Shown one piece after another: positions 36,211-44,837 of a DNA stretch of 64,000 nucleotides (position 1 is its first letter; each line of letters begins with the position of its first letter). Below the pieces are notes generated by a model. It was not told where the DNA came from and did no database searches. It worked only from the letters and a program-made list of their open reading frames with translations. The position numbers and the translations under genes were made by a program. The stretch spans positions 60,999 to 124,998 of the forward strand of contig PHAT01000009.1 of the NCBI GenBank assembly GCA_002840435.1, in the 5' to 3' direction. Source of the stretch: Deltaproteobacteria bacterium HGW-Deltaproteobacteria-6. Lineage in GTDB: Bacteria; Desulfobacterota; Syntrophia; Syntrophales; Smithellaceae.

Positions 36211-36630
36211 ATGCCTTATTCCCTGGTAGAGTTGATTGAAATCATCACCAAACTGATCGGCGACTGGGAAATCCAGTTTATCCAGCAATACGCCGAGGAG
36301 GGTTTTACCGCACGTCAGATTGCGTATATCGATGCAATCAGCCATCTGGGACATCCCACATTAGGTGAGATTGCCAGAACGTTAAAGCTGAGCAAGCCGT
36401 CCGTCACGGCGATTGTGGATAAACTCACGGATAAAGGATATGTCGAGAAATGCCAGTCTGATGAAGACCGGCGTTCGTTTCATGTCCATCTTTCCGCAAA
36501 AGGAAAAAAGCTGGTCAAGATGCATAACGAAACCCATCAAAGGATCGCCGGTCTTTTCATCAGCCGTCTGGACGAAAAGGATCTTAAAGCACTGGTCTCT
36601 CTTTTAAATAAGGTGGTCGCGAACAAATAA
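36211..36630 (+). CDS. MarR family transcriptional regulator
   Basis: This 139-residue protein has the winged helix-turn-helix of MarR repressors: LGEIARTLKLSKPSVTAIVDKLTDKGYVEK, then the wing SDEDRRSFHVHLSAKG. Start ATG 36211 follows AGAGAGGG. Its probable operators lie before its own gene and before the ICMT-like gene, so it likely represses both itself and that short membrane-methyltransferase operon. The signal is unknown; family members often respond to phenolic or lipophilic compounds or to oxidants. Confidence 0.9.
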   Translation: MPYSLVELIEIITKLIGDWEIQFIQQYAEEGFTARQIAYIDAISHLGHPTLGEIARTLKLSKPSVTAIVDKLTDKGYVEKCQSDEDRRSFHVHLSAKGKKLVKMHNETHQRIAGLFISRLDEKDLKALVSLLNKVVANK

Positions 36631-36648
36631 ATTTTTTTGCATTAATAG

Positions 36649-36666
36649 TTAGTTTATACTAACTAA
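36649..36666 (+). promoter_or_regulatory. second MarR-type operator
   Basis: TTAGTT-N6-AACTAA repeats the site before marR with the same 6-6-6 spacing, while the spacer bases differ. It lies 16 bp before the ATG of the ICMT-like gene, the same distance as at the first site. The conserved arms and position point to one regulator controlling both. Confidence 0.75.
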
Positions 36667-36682
36667 ATAACTGGAGGGTCCT

Positions 36683-37285
36683 ATGAATTACGTTGATTAT
36701 TTTCAGATGGGTTCGCTCATGGTTTTCCTTTCGATATTCTTCGGAAGGACTTTCTGGTTGAAAAGAAAGGGCACCGAAGTCATCAGACTGGGCAGTGGAA
36801 AAAAAGGATTCCCTGCCCTTCTGGAAAAAAGTTTTCTGATATTTTTCCCGCTGTGGCTCCTGCAGATTTTTATCCACTCACTCAACTTGAAAGTTCAGTT
36901 TCTTCCGGACCTGGTGACAAAACCGTTTTTCACCGGCGCACTCGTGCAATCCGCCGGAGTCTTCATGATCAGCGCCGGCATACTCCTGTTTATCGGTTCG
37001 CTGGTCTCCTTCAAAACCTCGTGGCGCATCGGCATTGACACTGTGGCGCCGGGCGGGTTAATCACCACCGGTGTTTTTTCAGTGTCGCGCAACCCGATCT
37101 TTCTTTCCATGGACATGTATTTTCTAGGCACGTTCCTGATCTGCAGCAACCTGTTTTTCCTTTTGTGTTTTATCGGGATGGCCTGCGGCTTTCATTTTCA
37201 GATCCGCCAGGAAGAAGCCTTTTTGAATGCAAGATACGGCAATCATTATCGTGAATACATGACACAGGTTCATCGATATTTTTGA
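36683..37285 (+). CDS. ICMT/PEMT-like membrane methyltransferase
   Basis: This 200-residue protein has about four or five membrane helices and the conserved end of isoprenylcysteine carboxyl methyltransferase-type enzymes: GLITTGVFSVSRNPIFLSMDMYFLG, then EEAFLNARYGNHYREYMTQV. In bacteria such proteins methylate lipids or small hydrophobic thiols, and the true substrate here is unknown. ATG 36683 follows TGGAGG. The next gene is a soluble SAM methyltransferase starting 17 bp later, so the two probably form a MarR-controlled operon. Confidence 0.8.
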   Translation: MNYVDYFQMGSLMVFLSIFFGRTFWLKRKGTEVIRLGSGKKGFPALLEKSFLIFFPLWLLQIFIHSLNLKVQFLPDLVTKPFFTGALVQSAGVFMISAGILLFIGSLVSFKTSWRIGIDTVAPGGLITTGVFSVSRNPIFLSMDMYFLGTFLICSNLFFLLCFIGMACGFHFQIRQEEAFLNARYGNHYREYMTQVHRYF

Positions 37286-37302
37286 TACAGGGAGGCTGCA
37301 TC

Positions 37303-37905
37303 ATGAGATTAAGTGACATTGAATTTAAAGCCATGAATAATCCCGTGCGCCGGTTTTTTCAGAAACACGTGGAATTCCGGAATTTCAGGTCGCTGGGATT
37401 AGTGGACAAACACAAAAACATTCTGGAGATCGGCTGCGGTTCAGGCTATGGCACGATACTGCTTTCAACCTTACAGCCAAAGTCTTATCTCGGTGTCGAT
37501 CTGATGCCGGAGCAAATAGCGCTTACCGGACAATGGCATCTTTCCGAATATGCATTCAAGACGATGGATGCCGCGGACATGAATGAAATTCCTTCCCATA
37601 GCCGGGACATTATTGCGATCTTCGGAATCCTCCATCACATACCCCGATGGCGCGAAGTGATTAAAGAATGCCGGAGGGTTCTCACGAACGGCGGCAAATT
37701 GTTCATTGAAGAACCGGATAAAAATATCATCGGATATTGCGACAGGTTTTTTCATTACGGGCATCCTGAATCAGATTTCAGTCTGGCTTTGCTTGAAAAT
37801 GAACTGGTCAATAACTGCTTTAAAATAATCCGGAAAAGAAAAGTACTGGGATTTGGCACATATTACGCGCAGGCATACAGTTTAACAAAAAAAAGACGCC
37901 ATTAA
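37303..37905 (+). CDS. class I SAM-dependent methyltransferase
   Basis: This 200-residue enzyme has the SAM-binding motif I LEIGCGSGYG (about residue 38), GVDLMPEQ, and IFGILHHIPRW in the motif IV region. The start is ATG 37303 with AGGGAGG upstream; the frame from 37282 adds seven residues that overlap the preceding gene and are not needed. It probably forms a two-gene unit with the ICMT-like gene. The substrate is not identifiable. Confidence 0.83.
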   Translation: MRLSDIEFKAMNNPVRRFFQKHVEFRNFRSLGLVDKHKNILEIGCGSGYGTILLSTLQPKSYLGVDLMPEQIALTGQWHLSEYAFKTMDAADMNEIPSHSRDIIAIFGILHHIPRWREVIKECRRVLTNGGKLFIEEPDKNIIGYCDRFFHYGHPESDFSLALLENELVNNCFKIIRKRKVLGFGTYYAQAYSLTKKRRH

Positions 37906-37995
37906 TTTGATTGAAAAAGAAAACATGATGGCTTAAAGGTATTCCACGCTGTTTCATTGGATCAGTCATCTTAATCAGCCGGGGAGCAAACTAAA

Positions 37996-38838
37996 TTGCA
38001 GTGGAGCATTGTTCTACTTATTCTTTTGGCGGCCGCCCTGCACGCCGGCTGGAATGTCCTGATTAAAGCAGAGTCGGGCAATTCATCGAACACGATATTG
38101 ATTATTGCGGGAAGCGCCGTCATCGGAGTGGTGTTCCTGCCGTTTGTTCCTCTGCCGCTTGCCGCGAGCTGGCCTTATCTCGGGGCTTCCGTTGTCATTC
38201 ACATTTTTTATTTCGGCGTGTTGCTTGCGGCCTATAAAAAAGGAGACATGAGTCTGGTTTATCCGCTCATGCGCGGCCTGCCGCCCGTATTGACAGCTCT
38301 TGCCGCTTCCGTCTTGTTTCAGGAGTCATTGTCTCCCGCGGGATGGATGGGTGTCGCGCTGGTGTCCGCCGGAGCCTTAACGCTGATGGCGGATTTCCGT
38401 TTATCTGAAAAATTCAAGGCCGCGCCCGTTCTGCTGGCCATCGGGGAGGCGGCGATCATCGTGATCTACACTCTGGTGGATGCCCGGGGCGCGCGGCTTT
38501 CCGGACACGCCTTCAGCTATACCGGCTGGATGCTCTCTCTGCTGGCCTTATTTTTTCTGGTGGCCATGCCGGTGATGGAAGGACGCCAGGTTTTCGTCCG
38601 GATCATTAAGAACTGGAAGAAAAGCCTGATCGGCGGCTCGTTTACTTTTGCCTCTTACGGCATAGCCCTCTGGGCCATGACTTACGCACCGGTTGCGCTG
38701 GTGGCCGCGCTGCGTGAGGCGTCCATTCTCTTCGGCACCATTTTTTCCGTCCTGATCCTGAAGGAACGGGTTACTCCGGTGAGGATTCTGTCCATTATCA
38801 TGATTGTGGCGGGAGCCGTCGCCATCAAAATGTCCTGA
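37996..38838 (+). CDS. DMT-superfamily (EamA-like) permease
   Basis: This 280-residue inner-membrane protein has about ten hydrophobic helices and two EamA-like halves. The second ends with VALVAALREASILFGTIFSVLILKERVTPVRI, a typical EamA repeat end. The start is TTG 37996 with GGGGAG nine bases upstream. Such permeases export or import small metabolites such as amino acids or their derivatives. The 90-bp gap from the methyltransferase gene leaves operon membership open. Confidence 0.83.
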   Translation: MQWSIVLLILLAAALHAGWNVLIKAESGNSSNTILIIAGSAVIGVVFLPFVPLPLAASWPYLGASVVIHIFYFGVLLAAYKKGDMSLVYPLMRGLPPVLTALAASVLFQESLSPAGWMGVALVSAGALTLMADFRLSEKFKAAPVLLAIGEAAIIVIYTLVDARGARLSGHAFSYTGWMLSLLALFFLVAMPVMEGRQVFVRIIKNWKKSLIGGSFTFASYGIALWAMTYAPVALVAALREASILFGTIFSVLILKERVTPVRILSIIMIVAGAVAIKMS

Positions 38839-38990
38839 GACCTTGCATCATTGCTTTTTTTGTCATCGCGGCCTGTGCTTGACGGCGTTTTCACTTTCAT
38901 GATAGCGTCCGCCAGCAAAACTTAAAAAGGGCATGGAATGACCGCATATTTAAATATTCCGCAATCAATCACGCAAGATGGAGCTCCCCG

Positions 38991-39689
38991 ATGACCACAA
39001 GGCAACCTTCCTGGATTATCAAGCTGTTTACTCATATTCGCGATTCACGCCTGGTTTGGGATGTGATGGGGTCCATATACAACCGGCGGATTTATAACGC
39101 CGTTGTCGAGCTGTATGCCCATATCACCCAGGAGCTGCAGATTCAGGGAAATGCCCGTATTCTCGATGCGGGTTCAGGCCGGGGTTATATTTCCTTCATG
39201 CTGGCCGTGAAAAATCCCCGGGCCATGATTACGGGAATCGATTATTCTTTTATGCAGGTTCGTGAAGCGGAAAAACACCGCCAGCAAATGAAAATCGTGA
39301 ATTGTTCTTTCAGCCGGATCAATGTAATGAATATCGGTTTTCAGGATGATCTCTTTGACGCCGCTGTCAGCGTCGGATCCATCAAGCACTGGCCGGACGC
39401 TCTTCAGGGTCTGAGGGAAATCCACCGCGTTCTCAAACCCGGCGGCCAGCTGATCATCTCGGAGACCGATCAGGGGGCGACAGATGACGCTCTCCGGCAG
39501 TTTCTCAGCCGGTTCAGAGTCTGGTTTATACCCGACAGACTTCTTTTCTGGGGGTTGCGTCATGTCGTTTTCGGACAGAGCTATTCGGAATCAACATTGG
39601 CCGCCGCCGTTCACGAAGCGGGTTTTCGCCATGTTGAATGTCAACGGGTGGCCACTTGCCCCTATGTTATCGTAAAAGCGCAAAAATAG
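38991..39689 (+). CDS. class I SAM-dependent methyltransferase (UbiE-like)
   Basis: This 232-residue methyltransferase shows motif I LDAGSGRGYISF, GIDYSFMQV, and the UbiE/COQ5-like block AAVSVGSIKHWPDALQGLREIHRVLKPGGQLIISE. The overall layout matches small-molecule C- or O-methyltransferases. It is separate from the DMT permease by 152 bp and has no clear partner. Its substrate cannot be deduced. Confidence 0.84.
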   Translation: MTTRQPSWIIKLFTHIRDSRLVWDVMGSIYNRRIYNAVVELYAHITQELQIQGNARILDAGSGRGYISFMLAVKNPRAMITGIDYSFMQVREAEKHRQQMKIVNCSFSRINVMNIGFQDDLFDAAVSVGSIKHWPDALQGLREIHRVLKPGGQLIISETDQGATDDALRQFLSRFRVWFIPDRLLFWGLRHVVFGQSYSESTLAAAVHEAGFRHVECQRVATCPYVIVKAQK

Positions 39690-39728
39690 ATGATCAAGAC
39701 TCCAGTGGACAATTTCCGTGGGAATCGC

Positions 39729-39758
39729 CTGACAGGTCTTGACATTTTCCGTTATAAT
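39729..39758 (+). promoter_or_regulatory. sigma-70 promoter of FmdB-like gene
   Basis: CTGACA (39729-39734) and the perfect -10 TATAAT (39753-39758) are 18 bp apart, ending 38 bp before the start codon. A TTGACA at 39739-39744 lies too close to the -10 to serve as its -35. Confidence 0.55.
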
Positions 39759-39796
39759 CTCTAGATTAAATCAAATACATGCAAGGATGTAATGTT

Positions 39797-40045
39797 ATGC
39801 CGATTTACGAATATCAATGCGATAAATGCAAAAAACAATTCGAAGTGGTTACGCTGAGCTTGAGCGAAAAACCGAAAGCCGTCTGTCCGAAGTGCAAATC
39901 AAAGAAAACCAGCAAAATAATCTCCAGAGTCGGAAAAGGCAAGTATGGGGCCCTTCGTTCCGGCGGTTCCGTGAGCAGCAGCGCCCCCAGCAGTTCCGGT
40001 TGCTCTTCCTGCTCCTCATCAAACTGTTCTTCCTGCGGGCATTAG
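39797..40045 (+). CDS. FmdB family zinc-ribbon protein
   Basis: This 82-residue protein has the CxxC...CxxC zinc ribbon of the FmdB/putative regulatory protein family (MPIYEYQCDKCKKQFE, then CPKCKS), a Lys-rich segment and a Ser/Cys-rich tail (SGCSSCSSSNCSSCGH). The tail is common in the family and adds a second possible metal site. Start ATG 39797 (AAGGA upstream) is preferred over the ORF beginning at 39779, because MPIYEYQC is the conserved N-terminus. The gene is followed by a strong hairpin terminator. Confidence 0.87.
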   Translation: MPIYEYQCDKCKKQFEVVTLSLSEKPKAVCPKCKSKKTSKIISRVGKGKYGALRSGGSVSSSAPSSSGCSSCSSSNCSSCGH

Positions 40046-40079
40046 GCCGTTCGATAGGGAAAGATTCACAGGATTCCTC

Positions 40080-40121
40080 AATAAAAACCGGTTCACCGCA
40101 AGCAGCAGGCCGGTTTTTATT
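40080..40121 (+). terminator. terminator after FmdB-like gene
   Basis: AATAAAAACCGG (40080-40091) and CCGGTTTTTATT (40110-40121) form a 12-bp stem with an 18-base loop. The arms end in A and T runs, so it could stop transcription in either direction. It starts 35 bp after the gene's stop codon. Confidence 0.75.
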
Positions 40122-40127
40122 CCCTGT

Positions 40128-40155
40128 TTGACGTTTCTCTTAAAAGAGGTATAAT
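40128..40155 (+). promoter_or_regulatory. promoter with internal palindrome, before dodecin
   Basis: TTGACG (40128-40133) and a perfect TATAAT (40150-40155) have a 16-bp spacer. The spacer contains the palindrome CTCTT-AA-AAGAG (40137-40148), a typical place for a repressor or activator site. It sits just past the FmdB terminator and probably drives the dodecin gene from a start near 40162. Confidence 0.6.
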
Positions 40156-40452
40156 TACCGCAAGATCTGATCAATATTGACACCACTTCCCCTCAATTCT
40201 CCTGCGCCGCCTTATGCTGGCAGCCACCGGTTACAGATAATTTTCACACAGCATTTTCGTCACTGACATTTCTTTGAACATTTCACATTTGTTTTCATCG
40301 CCGTCGCTCTTACATCGCCTTTTCATTGCGGATAACGGACTTACGGCATAAACATTTCTGAGGAAAGGCCCTGCTTTATCCATTATTGCCGGCCGAGAAG
40401 ACCGGTGTGCAACGTTTAGAGACTTTCAACCCGCTAAAGAGAAAGGAGAAAG
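40156..40452 (+). other. long untranslated leader before dodecin, no gene seen
   Basis: About 297 bp without a credible gene separate the promoter from the dodecin ATG. The segment is rich in short T/C runs. I found no known riboswitch core (no c-di-GMP, TPP, FMN or cobalamin signature) and no strong terminator hairpin. A leader this long for a 70-codon gene is unusual. Confidence 0.5.
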
Positions 40453-40665
40453 ATGATGAGCAGCATTTATAAAGTCATTGAGATTATCGGGGGCAGTGAA
40501 AAGTCATGGGAAGACGCGGCTAAAAAAGCCGTGGAAACGGCGGCAAAGAGCCTTAAAGACATCCGGATTGCGGAAATCAAGGAACTGGATATGCGGGTTG
40601 ATAAAAACAAAGTGGTGGAATATCGCGTAAAAATGCGGGTGTCGTTCAAGTATACGCCCGGTTAA
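40453..40665 (+). CDS. dodecin, flavin-binding protein
   Basis: This 70-residue protein matches dodecin, a dodecameric flavin-storage or buffering protein. Family landmarks are YKVIEIIGGSEKSWEDAAKKAVETAAKSL and the closing EYRVKMRVSFKY. The flavin-stacking Trp is present (W19). The start is ATG 40453 with AGGAG upstream; the next codon is also ATG and could be used. It has its own promoter and converges on marC-like gene 40806-41399. Confidence 0.9.
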   Translation: MMSSIYKVIEIIGGSEKSWEDAAKKAVETAAKSLKDIRIAEIKELDMRVDKNKVVEYRVKMRVSFKYTPG

Positions 40666-40725
40666 TATAATTTTACAGGATCACAGCCTCGCCGGACGCG
40701 GAAAATAAACATATCACAGATGAAA

Positions 40726-40747
40726 GCGGCGGAAATTTTTCCGCCGC
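40726..40747. terminator. perfect hairpin between convergent genes
   Basis: GCGGCGGAAA and TTTCCGCCGC form a 10-bp perfect stem with a TT loop, midway between the ends of the dodecin and MarC genes. There is no long T-run on either side, only TTTC on the minus strand, so termination efficiency is uncertain. Confidence 0.5.
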
Positions 40748-40805
40748 AGCGCACGGGTTTGCGTCCGCAAAACATCGTCCTGTCAACGTTGCGCGGGCAC
40801 ATGAG

Positions 40806-41399
40806 TTAAGACTGAATTCCCCCGGCGATAAACATGGCGATGCCTCTGCGGACAATCATCACGCCGATGGCTGCCAGAAGCAGGCTGATGATTTTGGATA
40901 TGGCTTTTGAACCGGTTTTGCCCAGCACCCGGTTAATCAACGGCGCCATGAAAAACATGACGCCCACAATTAAAATGTTGGCGGCAATAGCAAGCGATGT
41001 AATCACCGCGCTGTGCTCATTAATCAGCAGCAGGGACGTAGTCAGTACGGCGGGGCCCGTAATCAGGGGAACGCCGATCGGCACGGCCCCGACACTGTCC
41101 AGATCGACAATATTGATTTTTTTCTCGCCGGCAAGGATATCACGGATGGAAATAACAAAAAGAAGCGTGCCGCCCGCGATCATAAAATCAGCAACAGTAA
41201 TATTCAGAAGCCGGAAAATAGCCGTACCCACGGCGATGAAAACAATAGCCACCACCAGTGCCGTGATCATCGATTGAATGATAATTTTTCGAATTTGCTT
41301 TTTTTCAATGCCTTCGGTCAAATTAATAAAGAGCGGCAAAAGTCCTATGGCGTCAACGGCCACAAACAGCGGCACAAAACATAACCAGAATGATTTCAT
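40806..41399 (-). CDS. MarC family (UPF0056) integral membrane protein
   Basis: This 197-residue protein has six hydrophobic segments and MarC landmarks: FVAVDAIGLLPLFINLTEG, GGTLLFVISIRDIL, and VPIGVPLITGPAVLTT. The family was once linked to multiple antibiotic resistance, but its function is unresolved. I place the start at ATG 41399 (GAAAGG upstream), because the conserved N-terminus begins MKSFWLCF; the longer frame from 41453 adds a charged, Cys-rich stretch without support. Confidence 0.88.
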   Translation of the reverse strand: MKSFWLCFVPLFVAVDAIGLLPLFINLTEGIEKKQIRKIIIQSMITALVVAIVFIAVGTAIFRLLNITVADFMIAGGTLLFVISIRDILAGEKKINIVDLDSVGAVPIGVPLITGPAVLTTSLLLINEHSAVITSLAIAANILIVGVMFFMAPLINRVLGKTGSKAISKIISLLLAAIGVMIVRRGIAMFIAGGIQS

Positions 41400-41686
41400 T
41401 GAATTCGCACCTTTCCGTAAACACACTTTATACCAATATTTGCATCGTAGCACATTCCGTCAATAGGTTAAACAACAGTCCACTCGAGCGCCCGTTCAAG
41501 AAATGCTGCAATATCAGCATGGATCAACCACCGTGCAGCAAGCGGTCGAGGTAGGGATGAACGTCTTTATATCACAGCAAGCTGCGGCGAATTAACACTC
41601 GTCCCGCAACAGCGGGATTAAATCTCCTTGCAGCGCCATCAGGGATATGTTACCCATCCGCCACTTAAAAAAGAGGGTCGCACAAT

Positions 41687-43321
41687 ATGATTCATTTCAG
41701 CGGCATTTCCAAACAACACGGTCCGCAGATCCTGTTTCGAAATGCCAGTTTTCAGATACTGCCCGGCTCACGCTCGGGCCTGGTTGGCCCCAACGGCGCG
41801 GGCAAAACCAGCATTTTCCGCCTGATCATGGGCGAAGAAGAGTTTGACGAAGGCGAAATCACCAAAGCCCGCAATACCGTTTGCGGCTATTTTTCACAGG
41901 ATGTCGGCGCCATGTCCGGCCGCTCGGCGCTTGAGGAAGTCATCTCCGCTTCGGAAGATGTCGTGAAACTGGGTGTCCAAATTCAGGAGATGGAAGCGGC
42001 CATGTGCGAACCGCAAAGCGAAGAAGACATGGCCGGCCTCTTGGAACGCTATGGGAACATTCAGGCCGAATTTGAGCATCGCGACGGTTACGATCTGGAA
42101 AGCCGCGCGCAAACCATCCTGACCGGCCTGGGCATCGGCCCCGACGACTACCATCACCCCGTGGAAACATTCAGCGGCGGCTGGAAGATGCGCATCGCGC
42201 TGGCCAAAATTCTTTCCATCAATCCCGATGTCCTTTTACTGGATGAACCCACCAACCATCTGGATGTGGAATCAATCATCTGGCTGGAGGAATGGCTCTC
42301 CACGTCATTTAAGGGCGCGCTCTTGATGACCAGCCACGACCGCGAATTTATGAACCGGGTCGTCACCCGCATTATTGAAGTAGCCAACCGCACCATCACA
42401 ACTTACAGCGGCAATTACGACTTTTATCTGCGTGAACGGGAAATAAGGCGCGAACAGCTTCTGGCCAGCCACCGCCGCCAGCAGGAAATGCTGGCCAAGG
42501 AAGAAGATTTCATCGCCCGTTTTGCCGCGCGGGCCTCACACGCGTCGCAGGTGCAGTCGCGCATCAAGAAGATTGATAAAATCGAGCGCATCGAAATCCC
42601 GCCCGAACAGCGCAGCATCAAATTTGAATTTGCCGAGCCTCCGCGCAGCGGCGATGATGTGGTCAAGCTCGACGGGCTTGGCAAAGTATGGCCCCGCCCC
42701 GACGGAGGCGAAAAATCGGTTTTTGGCGGCGTCAGCGGCATGATCCGAAGGCAGGATAAAATCGCCGTCGTGGGTGTCAACGGCGCAGGCAAGTCTACCT
42801 TCTTAAAAGTGCTGGCCGGTCAGGCCGCGCCTTCATCCGGCAGTTTGAATCTGGGCGCCAACGTTTATCCCGGCTATTTCAGTCAGCATGCCATGGATAT
42901 CCTGCAGCCGCAGAAAACCGTGCTCGAAACCGTACAGGATGCCATGCCCCAGGCGCATCTGGGCACCCTGCGCAACCTTTGCGCTGCTTTCCTGTTTCAC
43001 GGGGATGATATTTACAAGCGGATCGACAAATTGTCCGGCGGAGAAAAAAGCCGCGTGGTTCTGGCAACCATGCTGGTGCAGCCGATTAACCTGTTGATCC
43101 TGGATGAGCCGACCAATCATCTTGATATCCAGTCACGTGAAACGCTGCTTGCCGCGCTGCAAAACTTTACCGGCACCGTCGTCTTGGTCAGCCACGACCG
43201 CCACTTTCTGCGCTGCCTCATTAACCGCGTTTTTGAAATTGATCACGGCGAGATGCGGATCTACAACGGCCATTACGAATACTACCTGGAAAAGACCGGA
43301 CGGGAACACCGGGCGGCTTAA
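41687..43321 (+). CDS. ABC-F family ATPase
   Basis: This 544-residue cytoplasmic protein has two ATP-binding cassettes without membrane parts. Walker A GPNGAGKTS with signature FSGGWKMRIALAK and DEPTNHLDVES make up the first. GVNGAGKST, LSGGEKSRV and DEPTNHLDIQS make up the second. The linker between them (about 245-315) is rich in Arg and Gln. ABC-F proteins act on ribosomes in translation or antibiotic protection; this one looks like the housekeeping YheS/Uup side rather than a drug-resistance type. It has a good start ATG 41687 but only a weak ribosome-binding site. Confidence 0.92.
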   Translation: MIHFSGISKQHGPQILFRNASFQILPGSRSGLVGPNGAGKTSIFRLIMGEEEFDEGEITKARNTVCGYFSQDVGAMSGRSALEEVISASEDVVKLGVQIQEMEAAMCEPQSEEDMAGLLERYGNIQAEFEHRDGYDLESRAQTILTGLGIGPDDYHHPVETFSGGWKMRIALAKILSINPDVLLLDEPTNHLDVESIIWLEEWLSTSFKGALLMTSHDREFMNRVVTRIIEVANRTITTYSGNYDFYLREREIRREQLLASHRRQQEMLAKEEDFIARFAARASHASQVQSRIKKIDKIERIEIPPEQRSIKFEFAEPPRSGDDVVKLDGLGKVWPRPDGGEKSVFGGVSGMIRRQDKIAVVGVNGAGKSTFLKVLAGQAAPSSGSLNLGANVYPGYFSQHAMDILQPQKTVLETVQDAMPQAHLGTLRNLCAAFLFHGDDIYKRIDKLSGGEKSRVVLATMLVQPINLLILDEPTNHLDIQSRETLLAALQNFTGTVVLVSHDRHFLRCLINRVFEIDHGEMRIYNGHYEYYLEKTGREHRAA

Positions 43322-43424
43322 ACAGAATGACTTGCGGAAATGATACCATCCGCACACCCGCATAAGGCGCGACGTTTGACGCCATGGCGTACAAGGATCA
43401 GCAACAACCTCGGAGCAGATTTAA

Positions 43425-43676
43425 ATGGCCATCCACAAAATACCGGTCGATCAGCTGAGTGCTGAAGCCTTAAAGGGTGTAATCGACGAATTTATTACCA
43501 GAGATGGAACTGATTACGGGGCAATTGAGGCTTCCCCTGAAACAAAATTCAAACAGGTAAAGCAAAAACTGGAAAGCGGTTGGGCCGTTCTTGTTTATGA
43601 TGACGAGACGGAAACCACCAACATCTTCATGAAAGACGACCCTCTGTTAAAAAAGATGGATCACTTCAATGAATAA
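43425..43676 (+). CDS. UPF0270 (YheU-like) protein
   Basis: This 83-residue protein resembles the YheU family: the series IPVDQLSAEALKGVIDEFITRDGTDYG followed by KQVKQKLESGWAVLVYDDETETTNIF aligns with YheU throughout. The function is unknown. Start ATG 43425 follows GGAG. It overlaps the RluA-type gene by 8 bp. Confidence 0.78.
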   Translation: MAIHKIPVDQLSAEALKGVIDEFITRDGTDYGAIEASPETKFKQVKQKLESGWAVLVYDDETETTNIFMKDDPLLKKMDHFNE

Positions 43677-44559
43677 AATAAATCAAAAAGACACCCAATC
43701 CACGCTGCGCGTCACACGTCCGGTCAAGCTGCTTGAATTTCTCTGTGAATCATTTCCTGACCGGAGCAGAAAATCCGTAAAAGCGCTTCTTGAACAAAAG
43801 CAGATCATGATCGCAAGTCAGATCGTCACCTGGTTTAATTATCAGCTCGAACCGGGAATGGATGTCATGGTCCTGAAAAAGAAGGCGTCACAGAACACGA
43901 CGCTCCGGAAAATGAATCTGATCTATGAAGATGAACATCTGATGGTCATTGAAAAGTCAGCGGGACTCCTCTCGGTCGCCAGCGAAAAAGAAACCGGTGA
44001 AACAGCCTTCAGTATTTTAAAAAGTCATGTTAAAAAATTTTCTAATGACGCCCAGCTTTATGTTGTGCATCGTCTTGATCGTGACACCTCCGGCGTCATG
44101 ATGTTTGCAAAGGATAAGGCAATTCAGCAGAAATTGCAGGATAACTGGGATGCTGTTGTTACGAAGCGGATATATTATGCCGTAGTTGAAGGCCATGTCC
44201 ATAAAGCGGAAGGCAAAATCGTTTCTACGCTTAAAGAAAACAAATCATTGAAAATGTATTCATCCGGCACAGCGGAAAACGGACAAAAAGCGGTTACCCG
44301 ATATCGTGTTTTGAAAAGTAATGCGCGATACTCACTGCTGGAAGTTGCTTTGGAAACCGGCAGAAAAAACCAGATAAGGGTTCATCTTCAGGACATCGGC
44401 CACAGCATCGCCGGTGATAAAAAATACGGGGCATTAACCAATCCGATCCGCCGTCTGGGGCTGCATGCCGGGATTCTGGAATTTTTCCACCCGGCCACCG
44501 GCAAACGCATGCATTTTGAAACGCCGGTTCCGGCATGTTTTGAAATACTGTTCGGATAG
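43669..44559 (+). CDS. RluA-family pseudouridine synthase
   Basis: This 296-residue enzyme isomerises uridine to pseudouridine in RNA. It has an N-terminal S4-like RNA-binding region (about 17-70) and the catalytic motif HRLDRDTSG with Asp D137, then GRKNQIRVHL and AGDKKYG. The exact rRNA or tRNA target cannot be told from sequence. It is translationally coupled to the UPF0270 gene. Confidence 0.92.
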   Translation: MNKINQKDTQSTLRVTRPVKLLEFLCESFPDRSRKSVKALLEQKQIMIASQIVTWFNYQLEPGMDVMVLKKKASQNTTLRKMNLIYEDEHLMVIEKSAGLLSVASEKETGETAFSILKSHVKKFSNDAQLYVVHRLDRDTSGVMMFAKDKAIQQKLQDNWDAVVTKRIYYAVVEGHVHKAEGKIVSTLKENKSLKMYSSGTAENGQKAVTRYRVLKSNARYSLLEVALETGRKNQIRVHLQDIGHSIAGDKKYGALTNPIRRLGLHAGILEFFHPATGKRMHFETPVPACFEILFG

Positions 44560-44672
44560 CGGCTTCAGCAATTCGGAAATGGAACTAATGTAATGCGTAA
44601 GAGATGTCTTTCTGTCATAACCTTTCAGGTCAAGCGTTCCCGACTTGCAGCCTGTGTCGTAATTGTAACAAT

Positions 44673-44760
44673 TGTCATTCCGAATCCCGATACAGTCGGG
44701 ATGAGGAATCTTAAGAAATCCAACATATAATAAAGATATCTCCCGTTGGTCGATATGACA
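44673..44760. repeat. dispersed palindromic repeat, copy 1
   Basis: The 88-bp unit starts TGTCATTCCGAATCCCG and ends CGATATGACA. It shares its left half (TGTCATTCCGAATCCC, GATGAGGAATCTTAAGA) with 51985-52076. The ends form an imperfect inverted repeat (TGTCATTCCGA against TCGATATGACA), and an internal CCCGATACAGTCGGG makes a small hairpin. It lies between the pseudouridine synthase gene and the LPP20-like gene's terminator. Confidence 0.75.
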
Positions 44761-44837
44761 TAAAAATGAATTGCCCCGCAGACCGAGGGTCTGTTCGCAA
44801 TGACTTGAATGCGACTTGGTATCAGCAGCATCCACGC

